Assembly: GCF_014697075.1 (NCBI RefSeq)
Contig: NZ_JACJRE010000026.1
Span: 1-64,000, forward strand
Direction of reading: 5' to 3'
From: Tolypothrix sp. FACHB-123
Lineage (GTDB): Bacteria > Cyanobacteriota > Cyanobacteriia > Cyanobacteriales > Nostocaceae
Length of the DNA: 64,000 nt
Positions 38,941-47,584 of this stretch are shown piece by piece. The position numbers and the translations under genes are program-made. Within the stretch, counting starts at the first letter, position 1, and each line of letters opens with the position of its first letter. The notes beneath the pieces were generated by a model. It was not told the origin of the DNA, did not search any database, and was given only the letters and a program-made list of their open reading frames with translations.

Positions 38941-39084
38941 TAGCAAATTGCTTTTAGTTGTCATTACAGTGTCATCAACGGTTAACAAAAGCTTATTTTC
39001 TGCAATTTTGGCAATTTTCACGGCAACTTCACGAAATCTTCAGCATTCTTACTTAAAGAAATACTCGACAATATCTTTAACCGC

Positions 39085-39117
39085 CAAAACTGCATACCCC
39101 CCCTTGGCTGAGAAGTA
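39085..39117 (+). promoter_or_regulatory. Cluster promoter motif, copy 3 (TPR-CHAT 781 aa)
   Basis: CAAAACTGCATA, 14 C-rich bases, then AGAAGTA, ending 33 bases before the ATG at 39151. Together with the preceding CTTTAACCGCC it is the closest match to copy 2 (CTTTAGCCGCCC), so similarity extends about ten bases upstream of the core in these two. Confidence 0.6.
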
Positions 39118-39150
39118 AGAGTAATTACACAGATGCTGAAGGACTAATCA

Positions 39151-41496
39151 ATGCGCCATAAGCTAGATTTGGATAAAAACCGCGAAAATCGTTTGTCAAT
39201 ATTGTTTTACCAGGTGGTAGTAGCGATCGCCTTACTTTCCTTGGCGTTCCCCCCTAGTGTAGCGCTATCACAAGTGAAGCAAACTGGGAATCGGAGAACA
39301 GATAAATTAACAGCGCAAGCGCAAACAAGAGAACAGCGCCAAAAAGAGGCTATTACCCTAAGTAAACAGGGATTTGAGCTTTATAGTCGAAGTCAGTACC
39401 GACAAGCCTTAGAGTTATATGAACAAGCGTTAGTAATTTGTAGAGAAATTGGTGAAAAAACAGGTGAAAGTGTAATTCTCAACAATATTGGGGCAGCTTA
39501 CGACAGCCTGGGAGATTATCAAAAAGCATTAGTTTATTATCAACAAGCTTTAGTCATTGCTCAAAAAATCGGTGATAAAGCTGCTGAAGGTAATCGGTTC
39601 AATAATATTGGGCTAGTTTACAAAAAAATGGGACAGTATCAACAAGCATTAAATTATTACCAAAAAGCTTTAGAAATTGCCAAAGTCACTGGTAACAAGG
39701 CTGCTGAAGCTGTAATTATCGATAATATTGCTAACATTTACCATAGCTTAGGACAATACCAAAAAACATTAGATTATCGTCAACAAGCATTAGCTATTTT
39801 TAGACAAATTGGTGCTTTAGCTAATGAATCTACTGTTCTTAACAATTTGGGAGGATTTTACCTCGATAGGGGAGACTACCAACAAGCATTAGATTATTAT
39901 CACCAAGCTTTAACCATTTCTCAAAAAATTGGGAATAAGAATAGTGAAGGCATTACTCTCGATAACATTGGTGCGATTTACATGAAGCTAAGAGAATATA
40001 AGAAGTCATTAGAATATAGTCAAAAAGCATTACTAATTTTTCAACAAATTGGTGCTAAGGAAGATGAAGCTATTACTCTCAATAACATGGGATATTCTTA
40101 TATTGCATATGGTAATTATTCTGAAGCAGAAAAATCCCTAATTGCGGCTATTGATATTTTGGATTCGCTACGCACTAAATTAACTGATGACCAGAAAATA
40201 TCCATATTTGAACAACAAGCTAAAACATATCTCTTTCTACAAATAGCCTTAATATCTCAAAATAAAATTGCTCAAGCATTAGAAATTTCTGAACGTGGTA
40301 GGGCTAGAGCATTTATTGATTTATTAGAATCACGTTCAAACAATTCTCCAAAAAATACAACCCTTAAACCATCTAATCCATCCATTGCTCAACTTAAACA
40401 AATTGCCCAAAAGCAAAAAGCGACATTTGTTGAATATTCTATAATTGACGATTCACAAATCTACATTTGGGTAGTTAAACCCACAGGTGATATCGCTTTT
40501 CAAAAAGTTGATTTAACATCTATCAAAACACCACTGCGCAAATTAGTAGAATCAAGCCGCGAATCAATTGGTGTTGTAGGACGTGGTATCAGGGTAGATT
40601 ATAAAGGAGGAACTAAACAAGCCGAAAAGTTAAAGCAACTTCATCAATTATTAATCGCACCTATTGCCAAACATCTACCCAATAACCCAGATGAACGGGT
40701 AATTTTTATTCCCCATGAATCCCTATTTTTAGTTCCCTTCCCAGCGCTTCAAGATGCTAATGATAAATATCTAATTGAAAAACATACCATCCTGACTGCC
40801 CCAGCAATTCAGGTATTAGAATACACAAATAAACAAAATAATCAAGCATTAAAAACTAAATCTTTATCAACAGATAATGCATTAATTATTGGCAATCCAA
40901 TTATGCCTTTTATTGGTATTCCACCTAAACAATTGATTCCTTTACCTGGTGCAGAACAAGAAGCCCAATCAATTGCTAAATTACTCAACACTCAACCTCT
41001 CATTGGTAAACAAGCAACGAAATCTACTGTATTAGAGAAAATCCAAAATGCCAAAATTATTCACTTTGCTACACATGGTTTACTCGATGGTTTTGGGGAA
41101 CGGGTACCGGGTGCGATCGCACTTTCTCCCGACTCTCCCCCATCAGCCAAGCAAGCAAACGAAGGACTATTGAAAACCACGGAAATTATTGATTTAAAAC
41201 TCAATGCAGATTTAGTAGTTTTAAGTGCTTGCGATACCGGAAGAGGTGAAATTACTGGTGATGGTGTGGTGGGTTTATCCCGTTCTTTATTGACTGCGGG
41301 TGCAAAAAGTGTGGTTGTGTCGCTGTGGTCGGTTCCAGATAATTCAACCGCAGAGTTAATGGTAGAGTTTTATCAACAATTGCAGCAAAATCCAGATAAA
41401 GCTAAAGCATTACGTCAAGCGATGTTAAAGACAATGAAAAAGCACGATCATCCCATACATTGGGCGGCGTTTACATTAGTAGGTGAGTCAGAGTAA
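39151..41496 (+). CDS. Exported TPR-CHAT protein (781 aa)
   Basis: A signal-anchor-like N-terminus (LFYQVVVAIALLSLAFPPSVALS) is followed by seven to eight TPRs of 40 residues with the CHAT-associated pattern (ALEYYQQALVIAQKIGDKAAEGNRLNNIG). A linker and a C-terminal CHAT domain (about 480-780) come next. The caspase-like dyad is visible as IIHFATHGLLDG and LVVLSACDTGRGEITGDG. The family is proteolytic in the well-studied cases, with TPRs binding the trigger. It is followed 45 bases later by the CHAT-CHASE2 gene in the same orientation. It shares architecture with the 1593-residue protein but has far fewer repeats. Confidence 0.9.
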   Translation: MRHKLDLDKNRENRLSILFYQVVVAIALLSLAFPPSVALSQVKQTGNRRTDKLTAQAQTREQRQKEAITLSKQGFELYSRSQYRQALELYEQALVICREIGEKTGESVILNNIGAAYDSLGDYQKALVYYQQALVIAQKIGDKAAEGNRFNNIGLVYKKMGQYQQALNYYQKALEIAKVTGNKAAEAVIIDNIANIYHSLGQYQKTLDYRQQALAIFRQIGALANESTVLNNLGGFYLDRGDYQQALDYYHQALTISQKIGNKNSEGITLDNIGAIYMKLREYKKSLEYSQKALLIFQQIGAKEDEAITLNNMGYSYIAYGNYSEAEKSLIAAIDILDSLRTKLTDDQKISIFEQQAKTYLFLQIALISQNKIAQALEISERGRARAFIDLLESRSNNSPKNTTLKPSNPSIAQLKQIAQKQKATFVEYSIIDDSQIYIWVVKPTGDIAFQKVDLTSIKTPLRKLVESSRESIGVVGRGIRVDYKGGTKQAEKLKQLHQLLIAPIAKHLPNNPDERVIFIPHESLFLVPFPALQDANDKYLIEKHTILTAPAIQVLEYTNKQNNQALKTKSLSTDNALIIGNPIMPFIGIPPKQLIPLPGAEQEAQSIAKLLNTQPLIGKQATKSTVLEKIQNAKIIHFATHGLLDGFGERVPGAIALSPDSPPSAKQANEGLLKTTEIIDLKLNADLVVLSACDTGRGEITGDGVVGLSRSLLTAGAKSVVVSLWSVPDNSTAELMVEFYQQLQQNPDKAKALRQAMLKTMKKHDHPIHWAAFTLVGESE

Positions 41497-41541
41497 TCGG
41501 GGGATTTTCCATCCATGAAATTTATTAATAATTAATCACTT

Positions 41542-44001
41542 ATGACTAATTTTTATTTAAAAATTCAAAAAGTTGAGCAAACCTGCTTATTTGAATTATC
41601 TTGGGGTCTGCATCAGCAAATAATTGCGAAACTTAATTATCCACAAAATATCATCACTTCTCACGAACAATGGCAGAGAACTTATATTAATTTTTATAGT
41701 AGCCAATTGCGGGGGAAAGTAGTCAATAAGGGTGTAATTATACCGCCTCCTGTAGATTGGCAAGGTCAATTGGTGCAAGCGGAAGCTAAACTTTTATATG
41801 ACTTTCATCAATGGTTACGTAGTGAACAATTATATGATATTCGCAAAAAAATTACTAAGCAAGCTGTAGATAATTATAAGCATGAATTAAAAGGAAATCA
41901 TCCTAACAATATTAATATTTTTATTAGTTGTAACTCATGTGAATTAGAACATTTACCTTGGGAAGCATGGGAAATCAGCACCGAATTTACTGCCGCTAAA
42001 CTGCGGATTGTGCGTCAACCGCTGAATATTCTTCAAGCAGTGACAACTACTCAAAAACCAGGTTATCGAAAATCTAAAATACTCGCGATTTTTGGCGATG
42101 ACACTGGTTTAAGCTTTGCCGAAGAAACTCGCGCTATAGCATCACTCGAAAAACTAGCTAATGTTAAAGTTAAAGTTATTCGCTGGCAAAAAGAGAAAAA
42201 TATTAATCATTGGAAAGATGAAATAGTTACTGCTTTAACTACTGAAAACTGTGATATGCTTTTTTTCGCTGGTCACAGTAATGAAACTACTTTTACTGGT
42301 GGACAACTTTCAATTGCGCCGAATGTGACTATTGCTTTAAGCGAAATAGAAAAGCCGCTAACTACTGCAATTGATCGTGGTTTAAAATTCGCTATCTTTA
42401 ATTCCTGTGATGGTTTAAGCATAGCGAATAAATTAATTGACTTAGGTTTAAGTCAAGTAGCAATTATGCGCGAAAAAATCAACAATCGCGTAGCCGGGGA
42501 ATTTTTTGTGCAATTTTTAAATGCACTTAAAGAATATCAGGACGTTCACGAAGCATTATTAACAGCTAGCGATTATCTCAAAATTGAAAAAAATCTTACC
42601 TATCCTAGTGCTTACCTAGTTCCTTCTTTATTTCGTCATCCCAATGCAGAATTATTTCGTTTGCAACCGTTTGGATTTAAACCTTTTATTGAAAAATTGT
42701 TACCAAAACGCCGGGAAGTTTTGGCATTAAGTACATTAATTTTTTTAAGTCTGATTACGCCTGTCAGAGAAATTTTACTCGATACACAAATTGGAATGCA
42801 AGCAGTTTATCGAGATGTGACGCAACAATTACCAAAAGACAAAACACCCCCAGTTATATTAATTCATATTGATGATAAATCGTTAAATGCAGTTAATACT
42901 AAAGCTAATAAATTTAATCCCCTTGATCGCAGCTATTTTGCTAGGTTAATTGATAAATTGACCATCGATAAAGCCAAAGTTATTGGTATAGACTATCTTT
43001 TTGATAGAGTCACCGATGAAGATAGTATATTAGCAAAGTCAATAATAAATTCTCTCAATAAAAACGGTACGTGGTTTATCTTTGGCTCAATATTAAATCG
43101 CCATCATCAAGAGGAAAGAGTAATTAAGAGTGTTGCTAATCTTAATCAAACTCAGCAAGGTTATGTGGATCACCGCAATGGTCATTTATCATTAGTCAGT
43201 ACAAATAAAGATTGTCTGCAAAGCTGTCCTTTTACTTACTTAATCACATTAGTATCTTGGCTAAATCAAGAAAACTTACCGCAGAACCTACCCCAGCCAC
43301 AAGCTTTGAGGAACCATGATTTACGTACAGATTTAATGCAATATTTAGGCGATCGCCCAGCAAATTCATCGTTAAATCAAAAATTAGATAAATTACGTTT
43401 AGCAAAAATTAGTAGCTTTTCTGAATATTTTGGACAAGCCTGGTTATACCCCATTATTGATTTTTCCCTACCGCCAAATCAAGTTTATCAGGTAATAAAT
43501 GCAGGCAATTATTTAGATAATAAAACTACTATAAACAAAGAAAATTTAAAACAGCAAGTTGTCTTAATTGGTGCGGCTGGCTATAAAGAATCAGGATTAG
43601 CGAATGGCCATAGCGATACTTTTACCCTACCACTGGGGGTGGCTTATTGGCGGATGCAAAATCCTCAAACGGGCTTGTTACGAGATATCACTGGAGTCGA
43701 AATCAATGCTTACATGATGCAAAATCTCATCAAACAACATCTGATTATTCCTATTCCTGACTTGTGGGCGATCGCAATAATGATATTTTTGGGTAAAGGG
43801 ACACAATTATTCTTATTGCAACGTCAACAAAGTAAAGGTGGTAGTCGTTTATTAATGGCTTTACTTGTGGGTGGTAATGTAATTTATGCATTGCTAGCTA
43901 TGCAAATGTATATATCCTTAAGTTTGTTAGTACCTTTGTTTTTACCATCTGCTACTTTCTGGGTTTATATGTTATCGGTATTGAGGAATAAAGATGCTTA
44001 A
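41542..44001 (+). CDS. CHAT-CHASE2 transmembrane protein
   Basis: An 819-residue fusion. The N-terminal 360 residues are a CHAT domain, with His in DMLFFAGHSNETTF and Cys in FAIFNSCDGLSIA. A membrane segment (VLALSTLIFLSLITPV) precedes an extracytoplasmic CHASE2 sensor domain (about 410-710; VILIHIDDKSL, RSYFARLIDKL, KAKVIGIDYLFD). Two or three C-terminal membrane segments end the protein. CHASE2 usually feeds kinases or cyclases; here it would pass an outside signal to an inside caspase-fold protease. Its stop overlaps the DUF928 start by eight bases, so the two are coupled. Confidence 0.9.
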   Translation: MTNFYLKIQKVEQTCLFELSWGLHQQIIAKLNYPQNIITSHEQWQRTYINFYSSQLRGKVVNKGVIIPPPVDWQGQLVQAEAKLLYDFHQWLRSEQLYDIRKKITKQAVDNYKHELKGNHPNNINIFISCNSCELEHLPWEAWEISTEFTAAKLRIVRQPLNILQAVTTTQKPGYRKSKILAIFGDDTGLSFAEETRAIASLEKLANVKVKVIRWQKEKNINHWKDEIVTALTTENCDMLFFAGHSNETTFTGGQLSIAPNVTIALSEIEKPLTTAIDRGLKFAIFNSCDGLSIANKLIDLGLSQVAIMREKINNRVAGEFFVQFLNALKEYQDVHEALLTASDYLKIEKNLTYPSAYLVPSLFRHPNAELFRLQPFGFKPFIEKLLPKRREVLALSTLIFLSLITPVREILLDTQIGMQAVYRDVTQQLPKDKTPPVILIHIDDKSLNAVNTKANKFNPLDRSYFARLIDKLTIDKAKVIGIDYLFDRVTDEDSILAKSIINSLNKNGTWFIFGSILNRHHQEERVIKSVANLNQTQQGYVDHRNGHLSLVSTNKDCLQSCPFTYLITLVSWLNQENLPQNLPQPQALRNHDLRTDLMQYLGDRPANSSLNQKLDKLRLAKISSFSEYFGQAWLYPIIDFSLPPNQVYQVINAGNYLDNKTTINKENLKQQVVLIGAAGYKESGLANGHSDTFTLPLGVAYWRMQNPQTGLLRDITGVEINAYMMQNLIKQHLIIPIPDLWAIAIMIFLGKGTQLFLLQRQQSKGGSRLLMALLVGGNVIYALLAMQMYISLSLLVPLFLPSATFWVYMLSVLRNKDA

Positions 44002-44698
44002 TAAAATTACTGCAATTCGGTTGTTAATGTTGGCAGGTTTAACATCGGTGATGATTGTTCCTGCTTTGTTAATGATGCCAGAAGTCACTATTGGTCAAAA
44101 CAGAGTTCAGCGTACATCATTAACAGGAATTATTGATTGGTTACTCGGCAAGAATCGCAAACAAAAGCCAATTTCCCGCGGTGACTTATGTCTTGTTTCT
44201 CCCCAGGGAAAAATTTATAGTACTAATCCGGTCTTTTTATGGAAGGGAAAATTAAATAAAATTGCTGTGGCGAAATTACCCAGCCGGAATAATTTTTGGA
44301 ATGCAGACAATTTGACACAGGATAATTTAGCAACTTATACAGGTGCAGAAGCATTAGAACCAGGAGAACAATATCAATGGAAAGCTTTCCTACATAAAAA
44401 TCCCTCTCTATTTGCCAAGTTTCAAGTATTGGATGGAGAAGAAAGACAAAAAATTACTGATGGCTTGGCGGCTTTAGAAAAGCGATTGCAAACCCAAGGT
44501 GCAGATGAAAAAACAATTGCTTTAGAAAAAGCGGCTTTTTTTGCAGAACATAATTTAAGGTCTGATGTTTTACAGCAAGTTTATTCTGTACCTAATTTGG
44601 CACAGGATTTATCATTACAGACAAAAGATTTATTAGATAAATTATGTAAAAACGAGCAAAATCAGCAGCAAGTTGTATCTGCGAAAGTCGTGCAGTAG
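43994..44698 (+). CDS. DUF928 family exported protein
   Basis: A 234-residue protein with an N-terminal membrane or signal segment (LLMLAGLTSVMIVPALLMM), then a domain of the cyanobacterial DUF928 type. That domain has CLVSPQGKIYSTNPVFLWKG, TGAEALEPGEQYQWKAF and a helical C-terminal half (ITDGLAALEKRLQTQGADEKTIALEKAAFFAEHNL). Such proteins commonly sit beside CHASE2/CHAT genes. It overlaps the CHAT-CHASE2 gene by eight bases. The probable location is the periplasm, where it could contact the CHASE2 domain, which is inference. Confidence 0.75.
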   Translation: MLNKITAIRLLMLAGLTSVMIVPALLMMPEVTIGQNRVQRTSLTGIIDWLLGKNRKQKPISRGDLCLVSPQGKIYSTNPVFLWKGKLNKIAVAKLPSRNNFWNADNLTQDNLATYTGAEALEPGEQYQWKAFLHKNPSLFAKFQVLDGEERQKITDGLAALEKRLQTQGADEKTIALEKAAFFAEHNLRSDVLQQVYSVPNLAQDLSLQTKDLLDKLCKNEQNQQQVVSAKVVQ

Positions 44699-45081
44699 TT
44701 TTATAGACGGTTGACTGTTGACTGAAGAAAGGCAGAGGGCAGGAGGCAGCTATGATGAAATACAATTTTTGCCCGATGTCAAAAGGGTATTGAGCCGCCT
44801 AAATTTATTTATGAAAAAAAGTAAAAATATTTTTTTCGAGACGCGCAAGCGCAAGAAAAAAGCGGACTTATCAAATTCCCTAAATTTATTTATGGGGATT
44901 CCCTTCTGCCCTCTGCCCGACGCTCGAAGACTCGCTAACGCTGCGCTATCGTACTTCTGCCTTCTTAATGTTGCTTTGATGTAATTACCCTACCCAATTT
45001 TTTGATGGACAAATTTGCATAGCTTCCATACTTCCAGAACTATAAATAAGCAGTAAATTCCCAAGATAAAATTTAAAACCT
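44699..45081. other. Intergenic region with repeat debris and promoter
   Basis: It contains GACGGTTGACTGTTGACTG and GGCAGAGGGCAGGAGGCAG (44705-44750), and a CTTCTGCCCTCTGCCCGACG type repeat at about 44903-44960. All are dispersed intergenic repeats. An 88-codon frame through it is not credible. The right end holds the shared promoter motif. Confidence 0.5.
45010..45042 (+). promoter_or_regulatory. Cluster promoter motif, copy 4 (caspase gene)
   Basis: CAAATTTGCATA, 14 bases, then AGAACTA, ending 39 bases before the ATG at 45082. The middle is less C-rich than in the other copies, but all the invariant positions (AAA, TGCATA, AGA, TA) and the spacing are kept. Confidence 0.55.
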
Positions 45082-47331
45082 ATGTCTCAAATCAAACGCC
45101 GTCAATTTTTGCAATTTGCTGGTTCCGCATTGGCGACAATGGGTATTAGCCAGTTAGATATTATGCAGCAGGGAGATAAATACGGCAAAGTTTTAGCCCA
45201 AACTTCTCAGCGCAAACTGGCGTTACTGGTGGGAATTAATAACTATCAAAATGGAATTCCGCAACTTTCTGGTTGCACATATGATGTGCAGTTACAAAAA
45301 CATTTACTAATTCACCGCTTTGGTTTTAAAGCGGAAGATATTGTCACACTCACCGATGCACAAGCTACGCGCCAAAATATTTTAACAAAGTTTGAAAAAC
45401 ATTTAATTAATCAGGCTCAACCTGGCGATATTGTTGTCTTTCACTTTTCTGGACATGGTTCGCAAGTAGTTGATCCCGATAAGGATGAGGAGGATGGACT
45501 CAACAGTACGCTGGTTCCCATTGATTCCAGAATAATTCCTGGCGATCGCAGTGGTATAGTTCAAGATATCATGGGACATACGCTGTTTTTACTCATGTAT
45601 GCATTAAAAACAGATAACGTCACTATGGTTTTAGATTGCTGTCATTCTGGTGGTGCAAAGCGGGGGAATTTTCTGTTACGCACTCTTCCCGGAGGAACAG
45701 ATTATCGCGCTATGGATGCAGAATTCGCCTATCAGCGCCAATGGTTAAAGCGATTGAATTTATCAGAAAAAGAATATATCAATTTGCGTCGTCAAAATAT
45801 TGCTAAAGGAGTTGTTCTGGCTTCTGCTAAACGCGATCAATATGCTGTTGATGCAACTTTTAGCGATTTTGCTGCTGGCGCATTTACTTATGCTTTGACT
45901 CAGTATTTATGGCAAAAACCAGCAAATCAATCTGTTAAAAAAGTATTTGCTGATGTCAGTCGGAGTACGGCGAATTTGGCATATCAAAATTATGCAATGC
46001 AATACCCAGAGTTAGGAATTAATGTCAAAGAAAATTCTAACCCACCGCTTTACTTTACTCCCTTTACAACAGCCTACGCCGATGCAGTTGTGACCCAAAC
46101 TAAAGGTAATGAAGTTGAATTATGGTTAGGTGGTTTAGATCCCCAATCATTAGAAGCATTTAACCAAGATAATGCAGCTTTTAACTTTGTTGATAGTAAC
46201 GGTAGAGAACGGGGATTAATTAATTTAAAATCGCGTCAAGGCTTAGTTGCTAAAGGCAAATTCAGCATAATTACCAAAGGAGTTTTTCAATTACAACCAG
46301 GAATGCTTTTACAAGAACGGGTGCGGGGTATTCCCACTGATATAACTTTAAAAATTGGCGTTGATGACTTATTTGATAGTAAAACTGCTGCCCAAGCTAC
46401 ACAAGCTTTAAAAGCTCTGAACCGCATTACTCCCGTACCTTTGAGACAACAAGAAGTACATTATATTTTGGGTCGAATGACTCAAGAAAGATATCAGGAA
46501 TTACAACAATTTAAGTCCCCATATTTACCCGCTATCGGCAGTTTAGGTTTATTTTTCCCCTCTCTAGACCAAATTATTCCCAAATCTTTTGGTAATGCTA
46601 ATGAAACTGTAACTGCGGCTGTAGAACGCTTAAAATCTAAATTAAAATCATTATTAGCGGCGCGAATTGTCAAAAATATGGTGGGTAATACCAATTCATC
46701 CCACCTGAAAGTTAATGCTTCGATGAAGATTGCTAATAGTCAACAGGTTATAAGTGAAACTTTTACAGTTCGCGGTCGGGATAATACGAAACAACCTGTA
46801 ACTACAACTGATACCACAGATAATGGAATTCCCAGATTACCTGTAGATACGCAAATTGCTTTTCAAGTGGAAAATTTAGAATCTGTCCCGCTTTATCTCA
46901 GCATTTTAGTGATTGATTCTGAAGGGGAAATGGCGGTGATTTTTCCGGATAATCAACTTGTAACTAATTCAGCAGAAACAGTGCTAATAGAACCAGGCGA
47001 AAAGCGAAATATTCCCGAAAATGATGAGATGACTCTGACTATTAGCGAACCATTTGGCATTACCGAAGCTTTAATTATTGCGAGTACATCCCCATTAAAA
47101 GAATCATTGCAAGCGCTGCAAAGAATTGCCAAAAGAGGAGATACTACTAAACGTTCTGCATTTGCTGCAACTGACGAATTTTTAGATGTAGCAGATAAAA
47201 TCCTCCAAGATTTAGATACTGCAACACGTAGCGGTACAAGTAATATAGCTCAACAGTTACCTCCAGGGGTGCGCGGCGTTGATGTGAAAAAACTAGCGGC
47301 AATGTCAATTACATTAGAAGTAGTGCGTTGA
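45082..47331 (+). CDS. Tat-exported caspase-like (peptidase C14/metacaspase) protein with C-terminal DUF4384-like domain
   Basis: A 749-residue protein. The N-terminus (KRRQFLQFAGSALA) is a twin-arginine signal. The caspase p20-like domain spans about 45-300, with His125 in HFSGHGSQV and Cys187 in LDCCHSGG, and acid-rich DKDEEDGLNSTL between them as in metacaspases. The C-terminal region contains a beta-rich DUF4384-like segment (PVDTQIAFQVENLESVPLYLSILVID, MTLTISEPFGITEALIIASTSP). The family cleaves after Arg or Lys and can trigger cell death; here the site would be outside the cytoplasmic membrane. It carries its own copy of the cluster promoter motif. Confidence 0.9.
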   Translation: MSQIKRRQFLQFAGSALATMGISQLDIMQQGDKYGKVLAQTSQRKLALLVGINNYQNGIPQLSGCTYDVQLQKHLLIHRFGFKAEDIVTLTDAQATRQNILTKFEKHLINQAQPGDIVVFHFSGHGSQVVDPDKDEEDGLNSTLVPIDSRIIPGDRSGIVQDIMGHTLFLLMYALKTDNVTMVLDCCHSGGAKRGNFLLRTLPGGTDYRAMDAEFAYQRQWLKRLNLSEKEYINLRRQNIAKGVVLASAKRDQYAVDATFSDFAAGAFTYALTQYLWQKPANQSVKKVFADVSRSTANLAYQNYAMQYPELGINVKENSNPPLYFTPFTTAYADAVVTQTKGNEVELWLGGLDPQSLEAFNQDNAAFNFVDSNGRERGLINLKSRQGLVAKGKFSIITKGVFQLQPGMLLQERVRGIPTDITLKIGVDDLFDSKTAAQATQALKALNRITPVPLRQQEVHYILGRMTQERYQELQQFKSPYLPAIGSLGLFFPSLDQIIPKSFGNANETVTAAVERLKSKLKSLLAARIVKNMVGNTNSSHLKVNASMKIANSQQVISETFTVRGRDNTKQPVTTTDTTDNGIPRLPVDTQIAFQVENLESVPLYLSILVIDSEGEMAVIFPDNQLVTNSAETVLIEPGEKRNIPENDEMTLTISEPFGITEALIIASTSPLKESLQALQRIAKRGDTTKRSAFAATDEFLDVADKILQDLDTATRSGTSNIAQQLPPGVRGVDVKKLAAMSITLEVVR

Positions 47332-47402
47332 ATTTGAAAAGTGCGATCGCATCCTGATTGTGATGAATGCGATCGCATTTTCAATAAATTTAAATATAAA
47401 TT

Positions 47403-47503
47403 ATACCAATTGGAAAAAAGAATACGACAGATTGTAGGGGCACTGGCACTGCCATGCCCTCTAGAATATTTTGATGTGTTGCAAAGATTATTTGAATTGG
47501 TAT
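47403..47503. repeat. 101-bp MITE with ATACCAATT inverted termini
   Basis: ATACCAATT at 47403 is matched by AATTGGTAT ending 47503. The interior (GAATACGACAGA, CTGCCATGCCCTCTAGAATA) is the reverse complement of the element at 14679-14778. A second small palindrome, GGTCACGGCAGTGCCGTGCC, lies at 47539-47558. Both lie between convergent genes. Confidence 0.75.
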
Positions 47504-47584
47504 TAGATTGTAAATTGCTTCAATCCCAATATATCTTCAGGTCACGGCAGTGCCGTGCCCCTACAGCGTGGTGTTTCACCGCTT

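Noticed and set aside
38627-39118. Plus- and minus-strand ORFs with FEVPQHD or LRYFKVV repeats
   Set aside because: They arise from the second 21-bp minisatellite, and all three open frames overlap. They have no credible domain, and the one reaching 39118 would cover the promoter of the TPR-CHAT gene.
44718-44984. 88-codon ORF before the caspase gene
   Set aside because: It is composed largely of intergenic repeat DNA (GGCAGAGGGCAGG, CTTCTGCCCTCTGCCC) and has no recognisable domain.
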